Origin: Azoarcus sp.
GTDB lineage: Bacteria > Pseudomonadota > Gammaproteobacteria > Burkholderiales > Rhodocyclaceae
NCBI GenBank assembly: GCA_031282905.1
Contig: JAITCV010000090.1
Span: 1-21,344 of the forward strand
Direction: 5' to 3'
DNA: 21,344 nt
In this document: positions 1 to 7,051 of the stretch, one piece after another
Layout of the letters: the number at the start of each line of letters is the position of its first letter
How positions within the stretch are numbered: the first letter of the stretch is position 1
The notes under the pieces: generated by a model
Told to the model about the DNA's origin: nothing
What the model saw: the letters and a program-made list of their open reading frames with translations, nothing else
Database searches by the model: none
Made by a program: the position numbers and the translations under genes

Positions 1-27
1 GGGAAGCCGAGCCTGGGAGAAGCGTGA
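1..27 (+). CDS. Probable 3' end of a ratA-like gene (partial, cut by window edge)
   Basis: Reading from base 1 gives eight sense codons (GKPSLGEA) and a TGA at 25-27. That stop shares one base with the ATG of rnfH (TGATG), the same tight overlap used elsewhere in this window. In many beta- and gammaproteobacteria the gene directly before rnfH is ratA (START-domain, COG2867). The identity is inferred from that gene order alone, because only eight residues are visible. Confidence 0.35.
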   Translation, partial: GKPSLGEA

Positions 28-302
28 TGAGAATCGGCGTGGCCTATTCGGATGGCGTGCGGCAGACTTGGCTGCGCATTGAAGTCCCGGAAGATGTCAC
101 CGTCGTCCAGGCGATCGAACGCTCGGGCGTGCTCGGCATGTTTCCGTCGATCGACCTCGAAACGCAGAAAGTCGGCATCTTCGGCAAGGTGGTCAAACTC
201 GACGCGCCCCTGAAAACCGGGGACCGGGTGGAAATCTACCGCCCGATCACCTGCGACCCGACGCAGGTGCCACGGCGAAACGGCATGGCGGACGATGAAT
301 GA
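27..302 (+). CDS. rnfH: RnfH family protein (UPF0125, ubiquitin-like fold)
   Basis: This small 91-residue protein has the RnfH/UPF0125 pattern: an N-terminal strand with VAYSDG, the segment VVQAIERSG, GIFGKVV, and the C-terminal GDRVEIYRPITCDP followed by a basic stretch. The family has a beta-grasp fold. It is named after linkage to rnf electron-transport genes in some bacteria, but its biochemical role is not established. The start is placed at ATG 27 rather than the GTG three bases earlier, because GGGAGA at 15-20 is well spaced for it and the ATG overlaps the preceding stop (TGATG). The usual neighbours smpB and ratA would lie just left of the window. No rnf genes are visible here. Confidence 0.85.
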   Translation: MRIGVAYSDGVRQTWLRIEVPEDVTVVQAIERSGVLGMFPSIDLETQKVGIFGKVVKLDAPLKTGDRVEIYRPITCDPTQVPRRNGMADDE

Positions 303-401
303 TCACAGCGATTTCGTGAGGCGGCAATTTTCAATAAAGATGAAAAATTGACATTGAAATCGTCCCGCCAAAGGTCTTGTGGGAGCAATGAAATGGAGTA
401 A

Positions 402-557
402 CTTGCGCACCCATATCCAAATTATCATTACAGGGATCTCGTGGAAACAGGCTTGCATTGCAATACCTCCCGGTACTATGATCCGGGCGGTGAAAACATT
501 CATGACCTGATTATATATGTATATCATTTTCCCGGACTGGTACGATTCCCAGCTTGA
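402..557 (+). pseudogene. Decayed Rhs-repeat core fragment
   Basis: The frame between the stop at 399-401 and the stop at 555-557 contains RDLVETGLHCNTSRYYDP at 432-485. This closely resembles the Rhs-associated core signature (xDxETGLHYNxxRYYDP). The residues after it, GGENIHDLI, can be read as a degraded GRFIxxDPI, the next part of that signature. There is no start codon with a ribosome-binding site and nothing recognisable of the rest of a normally 1000+ residue Rhs protein. An adjacent frame at 396-419 reads SNLRTHIQ, which may be the preceding core segment after a frameshift. The sequence is AT-rich compared with the flanking genes. I infer a leftover of an Rhs polymorphic toxin gene. 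The match is by eye and short, so chance similarity is not excluded. Confidence 0.55.
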
Positions 558-774
558 ATCAGAATGCGAGTCGAAAGGCGCGGTTCTGAATTTTGAAGTC
601 ATTGCGGGAAATCATGGGAGAATTTTTAATTTCTATGATATCACCAGGTTTACCCAAGACGCGGAAGACGAAATAAAAAGATATGGTTATTTCATGGATG
701 ATAAAGCTGTAATAATTGAGAAAGTAACGAGGGTAAATATAGAAAAATATCTGGCGACTTTGAATTGGGATTGA
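517..774 (+). CDS. Small acidic orphan protein, possible leftover immunity protein
   Basis: I do not recognise this 85-residue protein. It is soluble-looking, with no signal peptide or membrane segment. By my count it is acidic, about 16 Asp/Glu against 9 Lys/Arg. It has two aromatic-rich parts: FPDWYDSQLE near the start, then RIFNFYDITRFTQDAEDEI and YFMDDKAVIIEKVTRVNIEKYL. The DNA is AT-rich with A/T-ending codons (AAA, ATA, AAT), unlike every other gene here, which suggests transfer. ATG 517 is the only possible start after the in-frame stop at 508-510, and it has no clear ribosome-binding site. The ORF begins inside the tail of the Rhs-like remnant in another frame. In Rhs loci a small acidic immunity gene typically follows the toxin tip. 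An immunity role is inferred from position and composition only. Confidence 0.5.
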   Translation: MYIIFPDWYDSQLESECESKGAVLNFEVIAGNHGRIFNFYDITRFTQDAEDEIKRYGYFMDDKAVIIEKVTRVNIEKYLATLNWD

Positions 775-898
775 TTCTTGACGGGTGGCGAATCGACTGC
801 ACAAACGTCAGATCGCAAGACGTCAAATTGATTACCGGCGCAAAGTCTTCGCTTGCCGCCGCATTTTCTTGTCCGGCGTTGGCCATGCTTCAACATTG
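775..898. other. Non-coding gap between orphan ORF and cobA
   Basis: The 124 bases between the orphan ORF stop and the cobA stop hold no ORF with a start signal and recognisable product on either strand. Base composition returns gradually to GC-rich. I see no clear hairpin with a T-tract for cobA termination. This is probably the right edge of the AT-rich patch. Confidence 0.4.
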
Positions 899-1660
899 CT
901 ATGCATCGTTGCCGATGCGCCCCGTGACCCCTCCCACCACCGTCAGCGCGGGCGGACGCAGGCTGGCTTCGGCTACTTTTTGCGCCAGTTCATCCAGGTT
1001 GGCGGTCACGATGCGCTGCCGTGGCGTCGTGCCGCGTTCGATGACGGCGGCCGGCGTCGTGGCGGGCAGGCCGTGAATGATGAGTTGCCGGCAGATTTCC
1101 GCCAGCCGGGTAAGGCCCATGTAGATCACCAGGGTTTGTCCGGGGCGGGCCAGGGCGGGCCAGTCGAGGTCGAGGATTTCCTCGCCAGTCTTGCGATGTC
1201 CCGTGGCGAAGACCACGGTCTGCGCATGATCGCGGTGGGTGAGCGGAAAGCCGACGCTGGCCGCGATGCCCGAGGCGGCGGTGATGCCCGGCACCACCGT
1301 GGCGACGATGCCCGCCGCGGACAGCGCTTCGATTTCTTCGCCGCCGCGTCCGAAAATGAGGGGGTCTCCTCCTTTGAGCCTGATTACCCGGCGTCCGGCG
1401 CGGGCCAGTTCGATCAACAGGTGGCCGATTTCTTCCTGCGGCAGGGTGTGGCTGGCCGCTTTCTTGCCGACGTAGAACCGTTCGGCGTGTGCCGGGGCGA
1501 GGGCGACGATTTCCGCGCTGACAAGGTTGTCGTACAGCACGGCATCCGCCCCGGCGATCAGGCGCGCGCCGCGCAGGGTGAGCAGGTCGGGGTCGCCCGG
1601 TCCCGCGCCGACCAGGTAGACGCGGCCCGGTAAAGGTTCGCTGTGTGTCGAGGATTTCAT
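899..1660 (-). CDS. cobA: Uroporphyrinogen-III C-methyltransferase (SUMT)
   Basis: SUMT adds two SAM-derived methyl groups (C2 and C7) to uroporphyrinogen III. This gives precorrin-2, the branch point to siroheme and cobalamin, in the cytoplasm. The 253-residue protein is a stand-alone SUMT, without the CysG dehydrogenase/ferrochelatase part. Visible family motifs are VGAGPGDPDLLT (17-28), the Asp-Asn pair in LYDNLVS (42-48), RLKGGDPLIFGRGGEE (94-109), VPGITAASG (123-131), and TGHRKTG and VIYMGLTR in the C-terminal half. The start ATG (1660-1658) overlaps the mutM stop by four bases (ATGA), so the two genes are probably translationally coupled. Siroheme would serve sulfite or nitrite reductases, but none is encoded in the window. 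Confidence 0.93.
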   Translation of the reverse strand: MKSSTHSEPLPGRVYLVGAGPGDPDLLTLRGARLIAGADAVLYDNLVSAEIVALAPAHAERFYVGKKAASHTLPQEEIGHLLIELARAGRRVIRLKGGDPLIFGRGGEEIEALSAAGIVATVVPGITAASGIAASVGFPLTHRDHAQTVVFATGHRKTGEEILDLDWPALARPGQTLVIYMGLTRLAEICRQLIIHGLPATTPAAVIERGTTPRQRIVTANLDELAQKVAEASLRPPALTVVGGVTGRIGNDA

Positions 1661-2508
1661 CGTGGATATTTTTGGCAATGGGGACAGAAAAATGTCGAAC
1701 GCTGGGCGCTGACGATGCGCTCGATGACGCCGCCGCATATCCGGCAGGGCTCGCCGACGCGGCCATAGACGAAATATTGTTGCTGGAAATATCCCGGTTT
1801 GCCGTCGCTGCCGACGAAGTCGCGCAGCGTGCTGCCCCCGGCCACGATGGCGGCATCGAGCGTCGCCTTGATTTCCCGCGCGAGGCGGGCGCAGGAGGCG
1901 AGGTCGATCTGTCCCGCCGGCGTGAGCGGATGAATGCGCGCGCGAAACAGACTCTCCGACGCATAGATGTTGCCCACGCCAACTACCTTGTGTGCGTCCA
2001 TCAGCAGGTGCTTGATCGGGGTGTGGCGTCCCTGGCTGACCTGGTGCAGGTATTCGCCGTCGAATGTCGCCGCGAGCGGTTCGGGGCCAAGCCGGGCGAG
2101 GCGGGGATGGGCAATCGCCGGGCCGGGACGCCAGGACATCAGGCCGAAACGGCGTGGGTCGCACAGGCGCAGGGCCGTTGCGCCAAAAACGAGGTCGATG
2201 TGATCGTGCCCTCCAGCAGGCTCGACCACGTCGACGATCCGCAGGCTGCCCGACATGCCCAGATGCACGAGCAGGCTGCTCATGCCTGAAGGATCGCCGA
2301 CAAGCGCGTCGCGGGCGAAATCGAGGAGCAGGTATTTCGCCCGCCGCCCGACCTGGACGAGATTCGTGCCTTCGAGCCGTTCGGCCAGATCGGCCGCGAC
2401 CGGCTCGCGCAGGGCGGGATTGCGCACGACCACGGCGGTGAGCGTTCGCCCTTCGACGTGCGGGCGGATGCCACGGCAGGTGATTTCGACTTCAGGTAAT
2501 TCCGGCAT
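1657..2508 (-). CDS. mutM: Formamidopyrimidine-DNA glycosylase (Fpg/MutM)
   Basis: This bifunctional glycosylase/AP lyase removes 8-oxoguanine and Fapy lesions. The true start is the Met before PELPEVE, since Pro2 is the Schiff-base nucleophile and Glu3 the partner acid. An open frame extends further upstream but would bury that proline. Other family features are Lys59 in GRRAKYLL, HLGMSGSLR (82-90), DPRRFG (117-122), VGVGNIYASESLF (176-188) and a C-terminal zinc finger with Cys255, Cys258, Cys275 and Cys278 (C-x2-C-x16-C-x2-C). At 283 residues it is slightly longer than the usual 270 or so. The extra residues are near 66-76, between KYLLLDF and SSLLVHLG. CGAGG just upstream serves as ribosome-binding site. 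It is divergent from the TPR gene and overlaps cobA at its end. Confidence 0.95.
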   Translation of the reverse strand: MPELPEVEITCRGIRPHVEGRTLTAVVVRNPALREPVAADLAERLEGTNLVQVGRRAKYLLLDFARDALVGDPSGMSSLLVHLGMSGSLRIVDVVEPAGGHDHIDLVFGATALRLCDPRRFGLMSWRPGPAIAHPRLARLGPEPLAATFDGEYLHQVSQGRHTPIKHLLMDAHKVVGVGNIYASESLFRARIHPLTPAGQIDLASCARLAREIKATLDAAIVAGGSTLRDFVGSDGKPGYFQQQYFVYGRVGEPCRICGGVIERIVSAQRSTFFCPHCQKYPR

Positions 2509-2614
2509 GGCCGCCTCGCAAAAATATCCCGCCCTTGCCGCCACATGGGCAAAGTGCCTACCATGGCGCGCTGGATCAATGTCGCCCGACTTTTGGATAT
2601 CGCTGGATTTTGCC

Positions 2615-4384
2615 ATGAAGCGCATGCTTGCCCACCTTGTTCGCCTCGGCCCGGCCTTGGCTCTTGCCCTCGCTTGCGGCTTGTGCCGTGCCGCGGACGC
2701 ACACGATGCCGATTCCGATGCCGATTCCCTTTCCGATCCGCCTGCCGCGCTTGCTCCGGATGCGGACGCGGATGCAAATTCGGCGCCCGCCCAGGAGTTG
2801 AGCGGGGATATTCTCTATGATTTCCTGCTCGCCGAAATCGCCGGCGCGCGTGGCCAGACGGGTTTCGCGGCGCGCACCCATCTCGATCTCGCGCGGCGCA
2901 CGCAGGATGGGCGCATCGCCCGCCGCGCCGCCGAAATCGCGCTCATCGCCCGCAGTCCGGAACTGGTCACCCAGGCCGCGCGGTTGTGGCTCGAGCTTGC
3001 GCCCCAGTCGGCGGATGCCCGCCGTTTGATGGAAAACATCGAGCGTGGCAACGCGAGCGCGCTCGACAATGCCTACGATTTGTTTGCGCAGGCGCTGGCG
3101 CAACATCCGGATGATCTTGCTGTCAACTTGATGAGCCTCAATCGCGCGCTGGCCAGTGCCAGCGACAAATCGCTTGCCCAGGATGTCGTCTTTCGCCTTA
3201 CCGAACCTTATCTCGATTATCCCGAGGCTTATTTTGCCCGCGCCCAGGCCGCCGCGATTGCCGAGCAATTCACCCAATCGCGGGAAGCAATCGATATCGC
3301 GCTCGATAAACGTCCCGATTGGGAATACGCGCTGCTGTTCAAGGCCCAACTCCTGATACGCACCGATGCCGAGAGCGAGGCCAGCCAATTGCTGCGGGAG
3401 GCGATCGAGCGTCATCCGGAGAATCGCGAGTTTCGCCTGGCTTATGCCCGCAGCCTGATCACCGCCCGTCGGTTCGATGCCGCGCGCGTCGAATTCCGCG
3501 CCCTGCTCAATGAGACGCCCGACGACCGCGATCTGCTCTATACCGTTGGGCTGCTGTCGATGGAACTGGATGATGTCGCCGAGGCGCAGGACCTGCTGAT
3601 CAAGGTGCTGGAAGGTGGCCATCCGCAGGCCGACGCCATCCGCATCCAGTTGGGACAGCTTGCCGAAAAACGCAAGGATGCCGCCGCCGCGCGCAAGTGG
3701 TATGAATCCGTCGGCCCGGGCAGTTACGCGATCGACGCCCGTGTCCGTCATGCCTACAACCTGGCTCACGATGGCCAGCTTGATCGCGCCCGCCTGTTGC
3801 TCCAGCAGCCGGTGGCCGACCCCGCCGACCAGCGCCGCCTGCTGTTTGCCGATGCGCAACTGCTCGCCGAGGCCGGGCGGGCGCGTGAAGCGTATGCCCT
3901 GATCGACGCGGCGCTTGCCAAGGACAACGATGATGCCGATCTGCTCTACGAATCGGCGATGCTGGCTGAACGCATCGGCCTGCTCGACATCATGGAAGGC
4001 CGGTTGCGCAAGCTCATCGCCCTCTATCCCGACCGCGCCCATGCCTATAACGCGCTCGGTTATTCGCTCGCCGACCGCGGCTTGCGCCTGGATGAAGCCG
4101 AGGCGCTCATCGGCCGCGCGCTGGAGCTCGCGCCGAAGGACGCCTTCATTCTCGATAGCGTGGGCTGGGTGGCTTTCCGGCAGGGCAAACTGACCGTTGC
4201 GCTGGAGCGGCTCGAACAGGCTTATGCCCTGCGCACCGATCCCGAAATCGCCGCCCACCTTGGCGAAGTGCTGTGGCAGCTTGATCGCACCGATGATGCG
4301 CGCAACATCCTCGATCGCGCGCGCGCGGCCCATCCCGACAATCCCATCCTGCAGGAAACCATACGCAGGCTGTATCTGCCTTGA
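2615..4384 (+). CDS. Exported tetratricopeptide-repeat protein
   Basis: The 589-residue protein starts with KR followed by a hydrophobic stretch (about 7-27) ending at a likely cleavage site near CRAADA, so it is predicted to be secreted. Next comes an Asp/Ala/Ser-rich low-complexity linker (about 28-60), encoded partly by two tandem copies of a 12-base unit at 2705-2728. The rest is built of helical TPR-like repeats. The clearest are near the C terminus (AYNALGYSLADRGLRLDEAE, then FILDSVGWVAFRQGKLTVAL, then AAHLGEVLWQLDRTDDA). It lies directly before lolB (stop and start share one base, TGATG), a common pairing in betaproteobacteria that hints at an envelope-assembly role. No specific function is assigned. 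ATG 2615 is chosen to give a good signal peptide; ATG 2624 would also work. Confidence 0.85.
   Translation: MKRMLAHLVRLGPALALALACGLCRAADAHDADSDADSLSDPPAALAPDADADANSAPAQELSGDILYDFLLAEIAGARGQTGFAARTHLDLARRTQDGRIARRAAEIALIARSPELVTQAARLWLELAPQSADARRLMENIERGNASALDNAYDLFAQALAQHPDDLAVNLMSLNRALASASDKSLAQDVVFRLTEPYLDYPEAYFARAQAAAIAEQFTQSREAIDIALDKRPDWEYALLFKAQLLIRTDAESEASQLLREAIERHPENREFRLAYARSLITARRFDAARVEFRALLNETPDDRDLLYTVGLLSMELDDVAEAQDLLIKVLEGGHPQADAIRIQLGQLAEKRKDAAAARKWYESVGPGSYAIDARVRHAYNLAHDGQLDRARLLLQQPVADPADQRRLLFADAQLLAEAGRAREAYALIDAALAKDNDDADLLYESAMLAERIGLLDIMEGRLRKLIALYPDRAHAYNALGYSLADRGLRLDEAEALIGRALELAPKDAFILDSVGWVAFRQGKLTVALERLEQAYALRTDPEIAAHLGEVLWQLDRTDDARNILDRARAAHPDNPILQETIRRLYLP
2705..2728 (+). 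repeat. Two tandem 12-base units in the TPR gene linker
   Basis: GATGCCGATTCC occurs twice in a row (2705-2716 and 2717-2728). It encodes part of an Asp-rich low-complexity linker after the signal peptide. Being a multiple of three, copy-number change would keep the frame. Confidence 0.7.
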
Positions 4385-4992
4385 TGGTGTCGACAAGATT
4401 CGTCCGCGCCGGACTGGCGGGTTTGTGCCTGCTGGCTGCCGGGTGCCGCATCACGCCCGTCGTACCGGAAGGTCCCGTTGCCGCCGTGGCGCGGCAGGCA
4501 CTCGCCGCGTTTGTGCTCGAAGGCCGTTTATCCATCGTCAATGGCGATGAATCCGTCCAGTGCGCGGTGGAATGGCTGCACGCGCCCGATGCCGAACACT
4601 GGACGGTGCTGGGCCCTTTTGGCCAGATCGTCGCCCAACTCAGCGCTTCGGCAGCGGGGGCGGAATTGATGCTGGCCGACGGCGGACGCTGGCAGGCCGC
4701 GAGCATGGACGAACTGCTGCCCGCGGTGTTGCCCGAACTGACGGATGCCGGTTTCCCCACGGAACGGCTGGCGGACTGGGTACAGGCCGCGCCCGGCGGC
4801 AATGCCGAAGTGCGCCAGCTCGATCCGTGGGGCCGTCCGCAACGGGTCATCGACCGGGGCTGGCGGATCGAATACACCGCTTACGCTTCGAGCGCTCCGG
4901 ACGCCGCGCCGCGCCGGATCGACATCGACCGCGGCGATTTTCGCCTGCGCCTGGTGATCGACAATCTGGAAAGTCTGGAGCGCTCGCCCTGA
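4384..4992 (+). CDS. lolB: Outer-membrane lipoprotein receptor LolB
   Basis: LolB accepts lipoproteins from the periplasmic carrier LolA and inserts them in the outer membrane. The 202-residue product has a lipoprotein signal: RFVRAGLAGLCLLAAGC with the lipobox LAAG|C and Cys21 as lipidation site. The mature part shows LolB-like features: FVLEGRLSIVNGDESVQCAVEWLH, TVLGPFGQIVAQL, a central Trp-containing segment, LADWVQAAPGG, and the C-terminal RIDIDRGDFRLRLVIDNLE. The length is typical of the family. ATG 4384 overlaps the TPR stop by one base, and the stop overlaps ispE in the same way, so the three genes probably form one transcript. Overall sequence conservation in LolB is low, and the lolB-ispE gene order strengthens the call. 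Confidence 0.88.
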   Translation: MVSTRFVRAGLAGLCLLAAGCRITPVVPEGPVAAVARQALAAFVLEGRLSIVNGDESVQCAVEWLHAPDAEHWTVLGPFGQIVAQLSASAAGAELMLADGGRWQAASMDELLPAVLPELTDAGFPTERLADWVQAAPGGNAEVRQLDPWGRPQRVIDRGWRIEYTAYASSAPDAAPRRIDIDRGDFRLRLVIDNLESLERSP

Positions 4993-5867
4993 TGTTTGCC
5001 GCCATCCAGGCATCGCCCGGCGGGCTCCGCGCTTGTCCGGCGCCCGCCAAGCTCAATCTGTTTCTTCATGTCGTCGGGCGGCGCGCCGATGGCTATCACC
5101 TGCTGCAAACCGCGTTTCGCCTGCTCGACTGGGGCGATACCCTGGATTTCGCCGTGCGCGCCGATGGTCGCATCCGCCGAACCACCGATCTGCCCGGCGT
5201 GCCGGAAGAGGATGATCTGGCGATGCGCGCCGCGCGCCGCTTGCAGCAAATCAGCGGCTGCCGCCTTGGCGCCGATATCACCGTGCACAAGCGCCTGCCG
5301 ATGGGCGGCGGGCTGGGCGGGGGCAGTTCCGATGCCGCCACGACCTTGATGGCGCTCGATCATCTCTGGGGGCTGGGGCTGGGCCACGCCCGGCTCCAGG
5401 AAATCGGCCTGGAACTGGGGGCCGATGTGCCGTTTTTCATCCATGGGCATGATGCCTTCGCCGAAGGCGTGGGTGAACGTTTCCAGTCGCTGGTTTTGCC
5501 TTCCGCCTGTTATGTGGTGGTTTCGCCCGGCATCAGTGTGGCGACCGCGGAAATTTTCTCCGCGCAAGACTTGACGCGAAACACGCCCCCCATTAGAGTG
5601 CGCGATCTCACATTTGACCGCAGTCGGAACGATTTGCAGCCTGTCGCGTGCAGACTTCATCCGGAAGTGGCCGAGGTCATTGCTTGGCTGGCACATCATG
5701 CGCCCGCCCGGATGACAGGGTCGGGGGCCTGTGTTTTTGCCGAAGTCGACTCGCCCGACGAGGGTGAACGCATCGCCGCGCAGTGTCCGCCGCCATGGCG
5801 GGCGTGGCGCGCAAGCAGCCTCGAACGCCATCCGCTGCACGCGATCTGCATGGCCCGACAAGCGTGA
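4992..5867 (+). CDS. ispE: 4-diphosphocytidyl-2-C-methyl-D-erythritol kinase
   Basis: IspE phosphorylates CDP-methylerythritol with ATP in the non-mevalonate (MEP) isoprenoid pathway. The 291-residue GHMP kinase has CPAPAKLNLFLHVVGRRADGYH at the N terminus (Lys20 in AKLN), the glycine-rich ATP loop PMGGGLGGGSSDAA (103-116), GADVPFFIHG with the catalytic Asp146, and the C-terminal MTGSGACVF loop (241-249). Its ATG shares one base with the lolB stop. tRNA-Gln and prs follow, the standard betaproteobacterial order lolB-ispE-tRNA-Gln-prs. A sigma70-like sequence lies inside the coding region at 5571-5599 and is listed separately. Confidence 0.95.
   Translation: MFAAIQASPGGLRACPAPAKLNLFLHVVGRRADGYHLLQTAFRLLDWGDTLDFAVRADGRIRRTTDLPGVPEEDDLAMRAARRLQQISGCRLGADITVHKRLPMGGGLGGGSSDAATTLMALDHLWGLGLGHARLQEIGLELGADVPFFIHGHDAFAEGVGERFQSLVLPSACYVVVSPGISVATAEIFSAQDLTRNTPPIRVRDLTFDRSRNDLQPVACRLHPEVAEVIAWLAHHAPARMTGSGACVFAEVDSPDEGERIAAQCPPPWRAWRASSLERHPLHAICMARQA
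5571..5599 (+). promoter_or_regulatory. Possible internal promoter for tRNA-Gln/prs
   Basis: Inside ispE, TTGACG (5571-5576) and TAGAGT (5594-5599) are separated by 17 bases, with a GC-rich discriminator after them. This could drive tRNA-Gln and prs, giving a leader of about 280 bases. The same bases encode a conserved IspE segment (LTRNTPPI), so the match may be coincidental. Confidence 0.3.
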
Positions 5868-5887
5868 CGATGTGAACAGGTTTCAGA

Positions 5888-5964
5888 TGGGGAGTCGCCA
5901 AGTTGGTCAAGGCACCGGATTTTGATTCCGGTATTCGAGGGTTCGAATCCTTCCTCCCCAGCCA
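5888..5964 (+). tRNA. glnT: tRNA-Gln (anticodon UUG)
   Basis: A full cloverleaf can be drawn. The acceptor stem is TGGGGAG (5888-5894) with CTCCCCA (5954-5960), followed by discriminator G5961 and an encoded CCA at 5962-5964. The anticodon stem is CCGGA/TCCGG (5915-5919 with 5927-5931) around loop TTTTGAT, with TTG at 5922-5924. The T arm is GAGGG/CCTTC with loop TTCGAAT (5942-5948). Anticodon UUG reads CAA and, by wobble, CAG. Its place between ispE and prs is conserved in betaproteobacteria. The gene symbol is generic. Confidence 0.96.
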
Positions 5965-5971
5965 CACAAAG

Positions 5972-6004
5972 CGGGCAGACCATGGTGTCTGCCCGTGTCG
6001 TTTT
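5972..6004 (+). terminator. Hairpin after tRNA-Gln
   Basis: CGGGCAGAC (5972-5980) and GTCTGCCCG (5987-5995) form a perfect 9-bp stem with a 6-base loop. A short TTTT follows at 6001-6004, five bases past the stem. The T-tract is weak and displaced. It may terminate only partly, or define the tRNA 3' end, with some read-through into prs 14 bases on. Confidence 0.55.
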
Positions 6005-6017
6005 GCGGAGTCGTTTC

Positions 6018-6968
6018 ATGCCATACGGTAGCCTGATGGTTTTTACCGGCAATGCCAACCCCAAGCTTGCCGCCGATGTGGTGCGCCGTTTGGGTATCTC
6101 GCTGGGTGCCGCGAAGGTAGGCCGTTTTTCCGATGGCGAGGTCAACGTCGAGCTGCTCGAAAACGTGCGTGGCAAGGACGTATTCATTCTCCAGCCGACC
6201 TGTGCGCCGACCAACGAAAACCTGATGGAACTACTGGTGCTGGTCGATGCGTTGAAACGCGCTTCGGCCCAGCGCGTCACCGCCGCCATTCCCTATTTCG
6301 GTTATGCCCGCCAGGATCGCCGTCCGCGTTCGGCGCGGGTGCCGATCACCGCCAAGGTGGTCGCCAACATGTTGCAGGCGGCAGGCGTGCAACGGGTGCT
6401 GACCATGGATCTGCACGCCGACCAGATCCAGGGTTTCTTCGACATTCCGGTCGACAATGTCTATTCGTCGCCCGCCCTGCTCTCCGACCTGGGGCAGAAA
6501 AAATACGACAACCTGATGGTGGTCTCGCCCGACGTCGGCGGCGTAGTGCGCGCCCGCGCCTTCGCCAAGCGGCTGGAATGCGATCTGGCGATCATCGACA
6601 AACGCCGCCCCAAGGCCAATATCTCCGAGGTGATGAACATCATCGGCGAAGTCGAAGGCCGCACCTGCGTCATCATGGACGACATCGTCGACACCGCCGG
6701 CACGCTGTGCAAGGCCGCCTCCGCGCTGAAGGAAAAGGGTGCGCAAAAAGTGTTCGCCTACTGTACCCACGCGGTACTCTCCGGTCCGGCGGTGGCGCGC
6801 ATCGAAAGCTCCGCGCTCAACGAACTGATCGTGACCGACACCATTCCCCTGCGTGAAGACGCGCGCAAATGCGGGCGCATCCGCCAGGTATCGGTCGCCT
6901 CGTTGCTGGCCGACACCATGCTGCGCATCAGCAACGAGGAATCCGTATCCTCGCTCTTTACCGAATGA
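6018..6968 (+). CDS. prs: Ribose-phosphate pyrophosphokinase (PRPP synthetase)
   Basis: Prs makes PRPP from ribose 5-phosphate and ATP for nucleotide, His and Trp synthesis. The 316-residue length is typical of class I enzymes. Visible features are FTGNANPKLA, GRFSDGEVNVE (36-46), the ATP-site region IPYFGYARQDRRPR (91-104), DLHADQIQGFF (131-141), VVSPDVGGVVRAR, the flexible-loop KRR (195-197), and the PRPP-binding motif CVIMDDIVDTAGTL (217-230). The start ATG 6018 has GCGGAG at 6005-6010 as ribosome-binding site. An in-frame ATG at 6036 is a possible but less likely start. A strong terminator follows the stop. Confidence 0.96.
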   Translation: MPYGSLMVFTGNANPKLAADVVRRLGISLGAAKVGRFSDGEVNVELLENVRGKDVFILQPTCAPTNENLMELLVLVDALKRASAQRVTAAIPYFGYARQDRRPRSARVPITAKVVANMLQAAGVQRVLTMDLHADQIQGFFDIPVDNVYSSPALLSDLGQKKYDNLMVVSPDVGGVVRARAFAKRLECDLAIIDKRRPKANISEVMNIIGEVEGRTCVIMDDIVDTAGTLCKAASALKEKGAQKVFAYCTHAVLSGPAVARIESSALNELIVTDTIPLREDARKCGRIRQVSVASLLADTMLRISNEESVSSLFTE

Positions 6969-6976
6969 ATTCTCGC

Positions 6977-7000
6977 CCCGCGACATGGGTCGCGGGTTTT
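6977..7000 (+). terminator. Rho-independent terminator between prs and rplY
   Basis: CCCGCGAC (6977-6984), loop ATGG and GTCGCGGG (6989-6996) give a perfect 8-bp GC-rich stem followed directly by TTTT (6997-7000) and pyrimidines. It lies 8 bases after the prs stop. rplY downstream then needs read-through or a promoter in 7001-7040, where I see no convincing one. Confidence 0.75.
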
Positions 7001-7051
7001 CCCCCGTCTTCGCCTGGTCGCGGGCGAAGTCTTCAACTGGAGCAATGAAAC

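Noticed and set aside
692..886. Minus-strand 64-codon frame just downstream of cobA
   Set aside because: It starts 13 bases after the cobA stop but has no ribosome-binding site or recognisable product, and it runs into the AT-rich ORF on the other strand.
785..1633. Long plus-strand open frame (282 codons) across cobA
   Set aside because: It is the antisense shadow of cobA in GC-rich DNA. It has no recognisable domain, and the minus-strand frame carries all SUMT motifs.
2576..4396. 606-codon minus-strand open frame opposite the TPR gene
   Set aside because: High-GC codon structure leaves the antisense strand open. The plus-strand frame has a signal peptide and TPR repeats and fits the lolB operon.
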